64,000 bases of DNA from JALOLG01 sp035557475 (lineage in GTDB: Bacteria; Actinomycetota; Acidimicrobiia; Acidimicrobiales; Ilumatobacteraceae). Position numbers and translations under genes: made by a program. The notes under the pieces are model-generated. The model did not search any database. It was not told the DNA's origin and saw nothing but the letters and a program-made list of their open reading frames with translations. Location: NCBI GenBank assembly GCA_035557475.1, contig DATMDV010000370.1:20950-84949 (forward strand), read 5' to 3'. This document shows, one piece after another, positions 8,966-17,237 of the stretch. How positions within the stretch are numbered: the first letter of the stretch is position 1; every line of letters starts with the position of its first letter.

Positions 8966-10108
8966 TCAGCCCGCGGCCAGCTCGCCGACGACCTCCGCCC
9001 ACCGCTCGCCGACGACGCCGATCTCGAACCGGGCAAGGCATCGCCGGCGGGCCGCCGCACCCATCGAACCAGGGTCGTCGAGAACACGCCGAAGCGCGTC
9101 GGCCAGCGCCGTGACGTCGCCCGAAGAGACGAGCAGGCCGGTCTCCCCATCGGCGACGACCTCGGACACCGCCCCGACGTCGTAGGCGACGACCGGGCGC
9201 TCGCTGAGGCCGGCTTCGATGAGCACGCCGGGCATCCCCTCGGTGCGACTGGCGAGGACGACGATGTCGGCCGCGGCGTACACCGGGGCGACAGCAGGCA
9301 CGGCGCCGACGAAGTGGACGCGGGCCGGCGCGTCACGATCGGCTCGCGCCTCGAGCGCGGCACGCCCGGGGCCGTGACCGGCGACGAGCAGGTGCGCGCC
9401 CGGAAGCCGGGCGACGGCGGCGATCGCGTCGTCGACCCGCTTCTCATGGGTCAGCGAGCCGATGTAGGCGACGACCGGCGCGTCAGCGGGCACGTCGAAA
9501 CCACGACGGGCTTCCAGCCTCGTGGCGGCGTCGGGCACCGGGCACCGCTCGGACGCAACGCCGTTGGGGACGACGCGGATCTTGGCCGACGGCACGCCGT
9601 GGCGGGCCATCAACACGTCGGCGGCGCCATCCCAGAGAACAGTGACGATCCGGGCCCGCCTCAGCAACAACGCCGTGCGGACGCGGCGCACCCCGCGCGT
9701 CGACCACGCGCTCGGATCACCGATGCTGCGGTAGGCGAACGGCACGCCCGTCGCGGCAAGCGCCATCGCACATGCCGGGAGCGTGCGGGAACCGTGTGCC
9801 ACGGCCGCCGATGCGCGGTGCGCCTCTCGTCGCAGGGCCAGCAGCGTCGACGGCCCGAGCTCGCGCCGACCGAGCACGCGTACCGGAAGCGGGTTACGTT
9901 CGGTGCCCGCCCTCAACGCGACCACATCGGAGCTGATCCCGCGCCGTACCAGGTCGTGCGCCAGGTCGGCGGCGAAGACCTCGGCGCCGCGCCGCTGGGT
10001 CGACACGGTGACGTGGAGCACTCCGGCGGCCGCGCCTGGCAACGTCGGAGACGAATCACCTGACCGCTCGACCTCACCGCCGTCGCTCACGGGACCCATC
10101 CTGCCCAT
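8966..10108 (-). CDS. Glycosyltransferase family 4 (GT-B fold)
   Basis: A 380-residue GT-B enzyme. The N-terminal domain has VTVSTQRRGAEVFAADLA, and the donor domain has YIGSLTHEKRVDDAI followed by SRTEGMPGVLIEAGLSERP, the acidic motif region of GT4. The first 28 residues are low-complexity and the true start may be a later codon than ATG 10108 (for example ATG 10099). It sits 80 bases upstream of the other GT4 gene on the same strand, with no clear terminator between, so they are probably one transcript reading toward 6355. It is divergent from the ABC export genes. The sugar it transfers is unknown. Confidence 0.87.
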   Translation of the reverse strand: MGRMGPVSDGGEVERSGDSSPTLPGAAAGVLHVTVSTQRRGAEVFAADLAHDLVRRGISSDVVALRAGTERNPLPVRVLGRRELGPSTLLALRREAHRASAAVAHGSRTLPACAMALAATGVPFAYRSIGDPSAWSTRGVRRVRTALLLRRARIVTVLWDGAADVLMARHGVPSAKIRVVPNGVASERCPVPDAATRLEARRGFDVPADAPVVAYIGSLTHEKRVDDAIAAVARLPGAHLLVAGHGPGRAALEARADRDAPARVHFVGAVPAVAPVYAAADIVVLASRTEGMPGVLIEAGLSERPVVAYDVGAVSEVVADGETGLLVSSGDVTALADALRRVLDDPGSMGAAARRRCLARFEIGVVGERWAEVVGELAAG

Positions 10109-10272
10109 CGCCGTGACCGTCTCCGTTGCACCGAGGCTCGCTCAGCGGCCATGATCAGGGCTCAGCGTCTTCGCCGGGGGCGTCCGGCGGGTCGGATGGC
10201 GGGTGTGGCGCGGGCAGCTCGACCGCCAAATGACAGTGCCCATGCGGTGGACCTCTGCGGGAAGGAACGGAC

Positions 10273-11112
10273 ATGAAGACAGTCGACGGTCCACCGGCCG
10301 AACTGCTCTTCCGCCGCGCGGTCCGGCCGCTGGTGATGCTCCGCGAGCTGTGGAGCCGCAGGGAGCTCGTGGTCGTGCTGGCCGAACGCGAACTGCGGGC
10401 GCGGTTCAAGCAGACGCGCATCGGCTTCGCCTGGGCACTGATCACGCCGTTCATCATGATGGTCGTCTTCACGGTGTTCTTCAAACGGGTCGCCGACGTC
10501 AAGACGTTCGGCGTCCCGTATCCCCTGTACTCGTACGTCGGGCTGCTGTCGTGGACGTTCTTCTCGGGTGCCCTGTCGAAGGGCGCGGTGAGCATCGTCC
10601 AGAACCTGGCGCTGCTGAACAAGGTGTACTGCCCCCGCGAGGTGTTCCCGATCTCGTCGATCGCGACCGCGGGCGTCGACACCGCGATCGCCACGACGAT
10701 CCTCGGCGTGCTGTTCGTGATCTATGGCTTCATGCCGCACGCGGCATCGCTGTGGGTCCCGGTATTGCTGGTGATCCAGCTCACGTTCACCATCGGCCTC
10801 ACGATGGCGCTGGCCGCAACGGTCGTGTACGTGCGCGACATCCGTCAACTCCTGCCGATGGTGCTCCAGCTGGGTCTGTTCGCGACGCCGGTCGCATACG
10901 GGCTCGACGTGATCCCCACCAATTGGTGGCGGCCGTACTCGGCGCTCAACCCGCTGGCGCCGGTGATCGACGGGTACCGGCGGAGCGTTCTCTTCGGCGA
11001 GCAACCGCACCTCGACCTCGTGGGCATCGCCGCCGTGACGAGCGTCATCACCCTCGTCGCCGGCTACCTGGCGTTCAAGAAGATGGAGACCGGCTTTGCC
11101 GACGTCGCCTGA
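10273..11112 (+). CDS. ABC-2 type polysaccharide export permease (Wzm/TagG type)
   Basis: A 279-residue membrane permease with the ABC2 export layout: an N-terminal amphipathic stretch (LAERELRARFKQTRIG), then about six membrane segments from residue 50 onward. LARREL/RYKQT-type motifs before the first segment are usual in TagG, KpsM and Wzm proteins. The ATG has a purine-rich AAGGA eight bases upstream, which supports the start. It overlaps the ATPase gene downstream by 17 bases. Together they would export a lipid-linked polysaccharide across the membrane. The presence of an ABC exporter means the polymer is probably finished in the cytoplasm, although a Wzz-like protein is also encoded nearby. 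Confidence 0.92.
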   Translation: MKTVDGPPAELLFRRAVRPLVMLRELWSRRELVVVLAERELRARFKQTRIGFAWALITPFIMMVVFTVFFKRVADVKTFGVPYPLYSYVGLLSWTFFSGALSKGAVSIVQNLALLNKVYCPREVFPISSIATAGVDTAIATTILGVLFVIYGFMPHAASLWVPVLLVIQLTFTIGLTMALAATVVYVRDIRQLLPMVLQLGLFATPVAYGLDVIPTNWWRPYSALNPLAPVIDGYRRSVLFGEQPHLDLVGIAAVTSVITLVAGYLAFKKMETGFADVA

Positions 11113-12286
11113 CGGCACGATCGTCGCCTCGAACGTCTGGAAGCGGTTCCGCGCCGATCCGACGAGGCAGTCGCTGCGGGCGCGCGCCGCCAACGCCAAG
11201 CGGCACCGGAGCGGTCGAGGGCGACGCGGCTGGCGCTGGGCACTCGAGGACGTCGACGTCCGGGTCGAGCCCGGTGAGGCGATCGGCCTGATCGGGATCA
11301 ACGGCTCGGGGAAGTCGACGTTGCTGAAGATCCTGGCGCGGGTGATGTATCCGTACGCGGGCAGCGTCGAGGTCGCCGGCCGCACCGGTGCGTTGATCGA
11401 GGTGCGCGCCGGCATCCACCCCGAGCTCACCGGACGCGAGAACATCCACCTGTACGGCACGCTGCTCGGGTTGCCGCGCCGGATGGTGAGCACGCGCTTC
11501 GACGACATCGTCGAGTTCGCCCAACTCGAGGAAGCCGTCGACCGGCAGGTCAAGTTCTACTCGAGTGGTATGCAGATGCGGCTCGGCTTCGGAGTCGCCG
11601 CCTTCCTCGAGCCCGACGTGCTGCTCGTCGACGAGGTGCTCGCCGTCGGCGACACCGGGTTCCAGCAGCGATGCATCGACCGCATGCGCACGATGCTCAG
11701 CGCCGGCACCACGTTGGTGTTCGTGTCGCACGACCTCGCTGCCGTCGAGAGCATCACCGAGCGTGCCGTCTGGCTGCACGGGGGGCGGGTTCAAGAGGAC
11801 GGACCCGTGCGTGACGTGCTCGGTTCGTACCGCCAGGCGCTCGAGCACGTCTCCGAGCTCACCGCCGACAACGACGGTGTCGTGCGTCTTGTGAAAGCCA
11901 GGGTCGCCGCCGTCGAGGGCGAACTGCTGCAAACCCAAGAGCCTGCCGACATCTTCCTCGTGCTGCGCAGCGGGCAACCCGCCGCGGGACGCCTGTGCAT
12001 CGGGTGCAGCGAGGGTCCCGCGGCACCGATCTTCCTCCTCCGCCACGACCTGCACCTCCCCGACGACCGCGAGGTCGAGGTCCGGTGCCGCATCGATCGC
12101 CTTCCGCTGCCCCGTGGTCGCTACTACCTGTGGGTCGGCGTGTTCCTCGCGAGGGGCGAGCTGCTCGGATGGCAACCGGGCGCCTACTTCGACGTCGCCG
12201 GGCCCGACCTCGACGTCGGCCCGCCCGGGATCGGGCGCCTGTCCCCCGTCCACGTCGCCGCCAGCTGGGAGGTCGGGCAGCAGTGA
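11096..12286 (+). CDS. Polysaccharide ABC transporter ATPase with C-terminal extension (Wzt/TagH type)
   Basis: A 396-residue ATPase of the Wzt/TagH type. It has Walker A GINGSGKST, the signature KFYSSGMQMRLGF, Walker B VLLVDEVLAVGD and the switch His in FVSHD. After the nucleotide-binding domain (about 1-260) comes an extension of roughly 130 residues, predicted beta-rich. In Wzt proteins such an extension recognises the export-ready end of the polymer. The start is a TTG at 11096, inside the permease gene; no ATG or GTG fits as well. It overlaps the next glycosyltransferase by four bases (GTGA). The pair with the permease makes the call secure; specificity for a modified polymer end is inferred. 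Confidence 0.92.
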   Translation: MPTSPDGTIVASNVWKRFRADPTRQSLRARAANAKRHRSGRGRRGWRWALEDVDVRVEPGEAIGLIGINGSGKSTLLKILARVMYPYAGSVEVAGRTGALIEVRAGIHPELTGRENIHLYGTLLGLPRRMVSTRFDDIVEFAQLEEAVDRQVKFYSSGMQMRLGFGVAAFLEPDVLLVDEVLAVGDTGFQQRCIDRMRTMLSAGTTLVFVSHDLAAVESITERAVWLHGGRVQEDGPVRDVLGSYRQALEHVSELTADNDGVVRLVKARVAAVEGELLQTQEPADIFLVLRSGQPAAGRLCIGCSEGPAAPIFLLRHDLHLPDDREVEVRCRIDRLPLPRGRYYLWVGVFLARGELLGWQPGAYFDVAGPDLDVGPPGIGRLSPVHVAASWEVGQQ

Positions 12287-13536
12287 GGGCCGCGGCGCTG
12301 CCGGCAGGTCGGCCCGCAGTGCTCTTCGTCAGCGTCCCCACCGGCATCGGCGGATCGACGCGCTCGCTGGCGACCGTGTTGTCCCACGTCGCCGACGACG
12401 CCGTGTGCATCCTCGCCGGGCCGCGGTCCGGGCGGTTCGTCGATCTCGTCCGCCAGAACGGGATCGATCTGCACCTCCCGATCATCTCGAGCGGCCGCGT
12501 GCGCCCGCTGCGCCGGGCGTGGACGGCGGCGCGGCTGGCGGCGTTCGCCGTTCGGCACCGCCGCCGGCTGGCGGCGATCCACGCCAACGGCCTCAAGGAG
12601 CTGAGCTTGTCGCTCCCTGCTGCCGTCGTGAGCCGGGTCCCGCTCGTCGTCTGGGTCCACAACTTTGCCGTACCACCTTCGGTGCGCCTGTTCGGGTGGC
12701 TGTGGCGCACCGTGCTGCCGCGGTGCGACGTGCGCTGGGCGGCCGTCTCACCGCTTGCCCGCGACATCGCGGTCGGCGCCCGCCTGACGGCGGCCGGCGA
12801 CGTCGTGATCGTGCCCAACCCGATCGACGCCGCCGACGTGGTCGCACCGGCCAGGCAGGTCTCCGACACCGTCTCCGTCGCCTACCTCGGTGCGCCGCGC
12901 AAGTACAAGGGGTTCGCCCAGCTGCCCGCCATCGTCGAGCAGTCGCAGCGCCTGGTGAGCGCCGAGTGGCTCGTGTTCTCGCACCAGACCGACGACGATC
13001 TGGATGCGACCTGGCAGCAGCTCCGCACGATGGCCGCCGACGGGCTGGTGTCACTCGAGGGCAAGTTCCCCGACGTCCGCTCCGTGTACGCCCGGTGCGA
13101 CATCGTGGTGTGTCCGTCGGAGCTCGAATCGTTCTGCCGGGTCGCGGCGGAGGCGATGCTGAACGGCATCCCCGTCGTCGGCAGCGATCTGGCGCCCATC
13201 CGTGCCTTGCTCGGTGACGACGAGGCAGGCCTGCTCTTCCCGGTGGGCGACACCGAGCGGGCGGCCGCCGCGATCGCCCGCCTCGTGGAGGACGACGAGC
13301 TGCGGGCGCGGCTCGGCGAGGCCGGGCGTCGGCGGGCCGCGCCGTACAACCCGGCGAGCGTGCGTCGCCAACTGCTCGAGCTCTACGGGATCGGCGATGC
13401 CACCGCTGGTGTCACGGCCGCGGCGAGGGCCGACGCGGGCGTCCCATGGCGCGCCGGACGACGCCGGGCAGCCGGACGCCACCACCGTGCACCGACCAGC
13501 GCACCCGACCCCATGCCGCGGCCGCCCGGGCCGTGA
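12283..13536 (+). CDS. Glycosyltransferase family 4 with overrun C-terminus
   Basis: A 417-residue GT-B enzyme starting at GTG 12283 in a GTGA overlap with the ABC ATPase gene. The N-terminus has FVSVPTGIGGSTRSLATVL and the donor domain has YLGAPRKYKGFAQLP and PSELESFCRVAAEAMLNGIP. A normal GT4 ends near residue 375. Here about 40 more residues, rich in Ala, Arg and Pro, run 125 bases into the 3' end of the convergent sulfotransferase gene. This suggests that an original stop codon was lost. Function is transfer of a sugar to the growing glycan; substrates are unknown. Its coupling to the exporter suggests it acts on the same polymer. Confidence 0.86.
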   Translation: MRAAALPAGRPAVLFVSVPTGIGGSTRSLATVLSHVADDAVCILAGPRSGRFVDLVRQNGIDLHLPIISSGRVRPLRRAWTAARLAAFAVRHRRRLAAIHANGLKELSLSLPAAVVSRVPLVVWVHNFAVPPSVRLFGWLWRTVLPRCDVRWAAVSPLARDIAVGARLTAAGDVVIVPNPIDAADVVAPARQVSDTVSVAYLGAPRKYKGFAQLPAIVEQSQRLVSAEWLVFSHQTDDDLDATWQQLRTMAADGLVSLEGKFPDVRSVYARCDIVVCPSELESFCRVAAEAMLNGIPVVGSDLAPIRALLGDDEAGLLFPVGDTERAAAAIARLVEDDELRARLGEAGRRRAAPYNPASVRRQLLELYGIGDATAGVTAAARADAGVPWRAGRRRAAGRHHRAPTSAPDPMPRPPGP

Positions 13537-14401
13537 TCGACGGCCGGGCGGCACCCCGCTCGTAACCGAGCTGGCTCAACAGGTCGCCGGCGACCGCCTC
13601 GAAGCGCTCGAGATCGGCGGGCGCCATGGCGGTGCGCCACGAGCGGGGTCCCGACGACAGCGGTTCGGCGAGCCGCGCGTGCCGCGGGTTGGCGCGGACC
13701 TTGGCCGGCACGCTGTCGCGACGTTCGAAGAACTGCAACATGCCCGGCTCGTAGTCGAGGTCGAGGAAATTGCACAACGCGGCGATCGGCTCGGCCGGAT
13801 CGGCCACGAGCTGCTCGTAACGCACCTCGTGGTAGCGATGCGCGCCGAGTCGCGCGCCGGCCGCCCGACCGGCCTCGACACGCCGCCGCCAGTCGATGGC
13901 GAGGGCGACCGGGTCGTGGCGCTGGCCGGCGATGGCCATCGCCGACAACGCGACGTCCCGTCCGTCGCGGATGATGTGGACGAACCGCCCCTCGGGGAAC
14001 ATCTCGGCGAGGGCCGGGATGCGCAGCACGTAGGCAGGCATCTTGTCGCCATAGCGGACTTTGCCGCGCTGCGACGCGTAGTGCGCGAACACCCGCCGGA
14101 CGGCGTCGGGGTAGTCGGCGACCGGGGCGCCGCCAAGCGCCACCCGCAGATCGTCAGGATCCAGACCGAGGTTGCCGCGGACGCCGGGATCGGCGAGGAG
14201 GTCGGCGGTGAAGGCGTCGACGTCGAAGCCCTCGGTTCGTTCGTACCGCGACCGGCGGCGGCTCATCGGGAAGACGAACCGTCCCTCGTGGCACACGGCC
14301 AACCGGCTGTGACCATCGAGCACGGTGCGCAGCACCGAGGTGCCGGAGCGACCGGCGCCGAGGACGAACACGAACGGTGGGAACTGCTCAGGGGCCGTCA
14401 T
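13412..14401 (-). CDS. Sulfotransferase (PAPS-dependent, Sulfotransfer_3-like), copy 1
   Basis: A 329-residue sulfotransferase. The 5'-phosphosulfate loop is GAGRSGTS (residues 15-22), and the 3'-phosphate site is HIIRDGRDVALS. The block RYGDKMPAYVLRI and the C-terminal LLSQLGYE are shared with the copies at 19388 and 26503. These enzymes move sulfate from PAPS to a hydroxyl or amino group, here probably on the polysaccharide. ATG 14401 is chosen because it overlaps the upstream stop as TGATG; a GTG just before it is also in frame. Its 3' end lies under the convergent glycosyltransferase gene by 125 bases. It is co-transcribed with the next sulfotransferase gene. Confidence 0.9.
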   Translation of the reverse strand: MTAPEQFPPFVFVLGAGRSGTSVLRTVLDGHSRLAVCHEGRFVFPMSRRRSRYERTEGFDVDAFTADLLADPGVRGNLGLDPDDLRVALGGAPVADYPDAVRRVFAHYASQRGKVRYGDKMPAYVLRIPALAEMFPEGRFVHIIRDGRDVALSAMAIAGQRHDPVALAIDWRRRVEAGRAAGARLGAHRYHEVRYEQLVADPAEPIAALCNFLDLDYEPGMLQFFERRDSVPAKVRANPRHARLAEPLSSGPRSWRTAMAPADLERFEAVAGDLLSQLGYERGAARPSITARAAAAWGRVRWSVHGGGVRLPGVVRRAMGRPRRPSPRP

Positions 14402-15291
14402 CACCCGCCCGCCGTGTAGCCGAACCGGTCCGCGCCCGACGCTGCGAGCAGCTCGTCGAGCCGGGCGATCTGCTCGACGGTGAGCTCGTCGCGGTGACCG
14501 CCGACCGTGCCGCGTCGGGTCTTGTACGTGTCGTGGTCGCCATGGCGGCCCGGGCGCAGCTTCTCGGAGGCGAACGCCTCGGTCTCCTCGAGTTGGCGCA
14601 TGTTGTCGAACGAGCCGAACTCGACGGCGTCGGCGACGATCGCGGGTGCAACGTCGCCGGCGCCGGCGAACGTGAGCACCCGGCGCAGTTCGGCGTCGGG
14701 CTGAGCGTGCAGGTCCTCATACCGCACGACGAGGACGGCGCCCGGCGCGTCGAGCTGGTCGGCCCAGGCGTCGTAGAACCGCAGCAGCGACTCGAACCCC
14801 CCGACACGTTCGTCGAGGAACTCGGCGAGCGTGCCGCCGTAACCGCCGTGCCGCCCTCGACGCTGGTGATACAGCGAGACGATCACGTCGCGGGGGTCGC
14901 GCACCAGCAGGATCACCCGCGTGCCGCGGTAACGCGACTTGTCGACGTCGACCTCTTCGGGCGCCTTCCACTGCGCCTCGTCGTCATGCGTGGCAACGAT
15001 GCACGGGACCCGGGCGTCGAGCTCGGCCAGCCGGTGCAGCTCGACGAGGTCGGCGTCGGCCGGCAGGTCGTACTGCAGCTGGAACACCCGGCCGAGCATC
15101 ACCCGCAGCCACGTCCGCCCGCACTTGGGGAACGAGACGAGGTACACGTCGGTACGCAAGCGGCGGTAGGAACCGAGCAGGCGACGGGGCAGGATCGCGG
15201 CGATGCGCTTGCGGGCCCGCGGCGTGAGCGAGCCCGCGATGCGACGGTGCGTCGCCCTCAACAAACCGCCCATCCCGGAGAGGTTAGGCAT
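14401..15291 (-). CDS. Sulfotransferase (SULT-like), copy 2
   Basis: A 296-residue sulfotransferase of the classical cytosolic type. The phosphosulfate loop is FPKCGRTWLR (about residues 54-63) and the 3'-phosphate motif is LLVRDPRDVIVSLYHQ. It differs from copy 1 and has its closest look to plant and animal SULT or bacterial Sulfotransfer_1 proteins. The start is ATG 15291 or ATG 15273; neither has a clear ribosome site. It shares a TGATG junction with copy 1 downstream, and its 5' end is divergent from the hydrolase gene at 15424. The acceptor is unknown; context suggests a glycan or lipid carrier. Confidence 0.88.
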   Translation of the reverse strand: MPNLSGMGGLLRATHRRIAGSLTPRARKRIAAILPRRLLGSYRRLRTDVYLVSFPKCGRTWLRVMLGRVFQLQYDLPADADLVELHRLAELDARVPCIVATHDDEAQWKAPEEVDVDKSRYRGTRVILLVRDPRDVIVSLYHQRRGRHGGYGGTLAEFLDERVGGFESLLRFYDAWADQLDAPGAVLVVRYEDLHAQPDAELRRVLTFAGAGDVAPAIVADAVEFGSFDNMRQLEETEAFASEKLRPGRHGDHDTYKTRRGTVGGHRDELTVEQIARLDELLAASGADRFGYTAGG

Positions 15292-15412
15292 CCGAGCGCA
15301 GGGCGTCGCCTTTGCACGCGCGATGCTGCCGCGGGACAATGCCAGCGGGCCGCCGCCGCGGGGCCGAATGTCAGCGGCATGGTCGGGGAGGAGCGGTCCG
15401 ACAGGATGAGGC

Positions 15413-15418
15413 AGGAGG
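15413..15418 (+). promoter_or_regulatory. Ribosome binding site that sets the start of the hydrolase gene
   Basis: A full AGGAGG lies five bases before ATG 15424. Longer in-frame starts exist at 15379, 15406 and 15421, but only ATG 15424 has good spacing, so the shorter protein is preferred. Confidence 0.75.
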
Positions 15419-15423
15419 CGGTG

Positions 15424-16302
15424 ATGCAGGCTGGGAAGCAGGCCGGTGAGGCGCGCCATGACCAGCCCGTCGTCATGCGCCGCGACGACGGCGGCCATGA
15501 CGAGATCGAGTTCTTCGGCGACGGTGAGCTGCTGTTCGGCTGCCGCCACGTACCGGCGGGCGATATCCGGGCCGGCCTCGTGGTGTGCCCGTCGATCCTC
15601 TCGGACGCCGGCGCCAACTACCAGCGCGAGGTCCGCCTCGGCCGGCAACTGGCCGCGGCCGGGATCGTCGTGCAGCGCTTCCACCCGCGCGGCACCGGCC
15701 ACAGCGACGGTGTCGGTTCCGACCTGACGTTGGGCTCCTTGGTCGAGGATGCACGGGCCGCGGCGGCGCAGCTGCGCGCGCGGTGCCCGGTCGAGACCGT
15801 GATGGTGCTCGGAACCCGATTCGGCGCGCTCGTGGCGGGTGCCGTCGCCGCCGAGTTGGACGACGCTCCGGTCGTGCTGTGGGAGCCGACGACCGATCCA
15901 CGGCGCTTCCTCCGCGAAGGCCTGCGGGCCCGCGCCGTGCACCTCGTCCGGCAGGCCGGGGCCGAACGCGAAGATCCCGAGGTCGAGCTCGACCGCCAGG
16001 GCTTCATCGATCTGCTCGGCGTTCCGGTCGGGCGCGGGCTGTTCGAGACACCGGCCGGCCACGACCTGGCGAGCCAGATGGGCGATCGACCGCGCCCGGT
16101 GCTGCTCGTTCAGATGGACCAACGCGACGATCTCCGCCCCGAGTACGTGAACCTCGTCGACCGCTGGACGGAGCTGGGGTTCTCGGTCACCACCCGATGC
16201 TGCCCGTGCGACGAGACGTGGTGGTACGTCCACGACCGGCTGGCACCCGCCGCGCACCTGCTCGACGCCACCGCTGAGTGGCTCTTGGCCCGATCGCCGT
16301 GA
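15424..16302 (+). CDS. Alpha/beta-hydrolase-fold protein, arginine at nucleophile elbow
   Basis: A 292-residue protein with the alpha/beta-hydrolase fold. The N-terminal half has VCPSILSDAGANYQREVRLG and RFHPRGTGHSDG, typical of serine aminopeptidase-like hydrolases. At the nucleophile elbow, where GxSxG is expected, the sequence is GTRFG, with Arg132 in place of serine. From memory, the hydrolases associated with exosortase-A polysaccharide loci look similar and also carry an Arg at this site. The protein may be a non-catalytic partner or use another chemistry. It overlaps a second hydrolase by four bases, and this second one has cysteine at the same position. Both sit inside the sulfated-glycan locus, together with an acyl ligase and ACP further on, so a role in acyl modification or carrier handling is possible. 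Confidence 0.75.
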   Translation: MQAGKQAGEARHDQPVVMRRDDGGHDEIEFFGDGELLFGCRHVPAGDIRAGLVVCPSILSDAGANYQREVRLGRQLAAAGIVVQRFHPRGTGHSDGVGSDLTLGSLVEDARAAAAQLRARCPVETVMVLGTRFGALVAGAVAAELDDAPVVLWEPTTDPRRFLREGLRARAVHLVRQAGAEREDPEVELDRQGFIDLLGVPVGRGLFETPAGHDLASQMGDRPRPVLLVQMDQRDDLRPEYVNLVDRWTELGFSVTTRCCPCDETWWYVHDRLAPAAHLLDATAEWLLARSP

Positions 16303-17237
16303 GTCCGATGTCCGAGACACCCGACGCGACCGCGGCCGACGAGCTGCCGGTCGTCGTCCCGGCGAGCACCGGCGACCTGCTGGCAGTCGTCACCACGCCA
16401 ACGGGCCCGGCGGCCGGGCTCGCCGCGGTGCTGTTGCGCGGCGCCGGCTGGCGTCCATCGTCGGGCCCGCGACGCACCCAGGTGCGATTGGCGCGCCGGC
16501 TCGCGGCGGCCGGGGTGCACGGAGTGCGCTTCAGCTACCACGGCGTCGCCGAGAGCGGTGGCCAGAGCGAGGACATCGTCCGCCTCGACCAGCCGTTCGT
16601 GGAGGACGTCGACGCAGTCGCCCGATGGCTCGCCGGGGAGAACCTGCGGCCGGTTCTGGTCGGGAACTGCTTCGGGGCGCGGACGGCGCTGTCGTTCGCC
16701 GCCGGCCAAGCCGGTGACGCCGAGGTCGCCGGTCTGGCGCTGATCGTGCCGCCCGTCCACGACTTCGAAGTCGCCCGCCGGCTCGACCGGCGCCCACTCC
16801 CCAAGCTCGCCCGGCGGGTGACGCCCACGCGCGCCTGGGCGGTGCTGCGCGATCCGGTCCGGCGACGGGCGATGGGCCGCACGCTCCGCGCCCTCTCCCA
16901 CGTCGGCCGCCATCGGGTGCGGGCGGCGCGCGCCGACGATCCGGTGTGGCTGAGCCGCTCGTTCTGTCGCGAGCTCGACGACGTCACCGCCCGCGGGATC
17001 CCGGTGCTGGTGGTCTACGGCGACGACGACAACTACTTCCGTGACTTCGAGCTCGCCCGCGCCGGCACGCTCGGCGATGTCGTCACCCGAGCCGGCACAC
17101 GGCTGGAGCTCCGTGTCGTGCCGGGGAAGATCCACGGGCTCACCAGCATCGAGACCCAGGAGGCCACGCTCGACGCGGTCGAGGACTGGGTCCACGCCAC
17201 ATTGCTGCCGGGCTCGCGTCGCACGGAGCGCGCGTGA
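16299..17237 (+). CDS. Alpha/beta-hydrolase-fold protein, cysteine at nucleophile elbow
   Basis: A 312-residue alpha/beta hydrolase. The fold blocks are LLRGAGWRPSSGPRR, FSYHGVAES and the elbow GNCFGA, in which Cys124 replaces the usual serine. Acid and base candidates are the Asp residues in YGDDDNYF and His279 in GKIHGL, so a Cys-His-Asp triad is possible. GTG 16299 is used because it makes the GTGA overlap seen through the cluster; ATG 16308 is the alternative. It also overlaps the next glycosyltransferase by four bases. The Arg-elbow and Cys-elbow pair recalls hydrolases 1 and 2 of exosortase-associated loci. Substrate unknown; a thioester or acyl-glycan is conceivable given the ACP and ligase nearby. 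Confidence 0.75.
   Translation: MSPMSETPDATAADELPVVVPASTGDLLAVVTTPTGPAAGLAAVLLRGAGWRPSSGPRRTQVRLARRLAAAGVHGVRFSYHGVAESGGQSEDIVRLDQPFVEDVDAVARWLAGENLRPVLVGNCFGARTALSFAAGQAGDAEVAGLALIVPPVHDFEVARRLDRRPLPKLARRVTPTRAWAVLRDPVRRRAMGRTLRALSHVGRHRVRAARADDPVWLSRSFCRELDDVTARGIPVLVVYGDDDNYFRDFELARAGTLGDVVTRAGTRLELRVVPGKIHGLTSIETQEATLDAVEDWVHATLLPGSRRTERA

Noticed and set aside
7752..9447. Extension of the membrane protein frame upstream as one 1030-residue protein
   Set aside because: The upstream part lies antiparallel in another frame of two clear GT4 genes; ATG 7752 gives a normal membrane-protein start.
14377..15423. Extension of the Arg-elbow hydrolase upstream to 641 residues
   Set aside because: The upstream part lies opposite a clear sulfotransferase; AGGAGG sets the start at ATG 15424.
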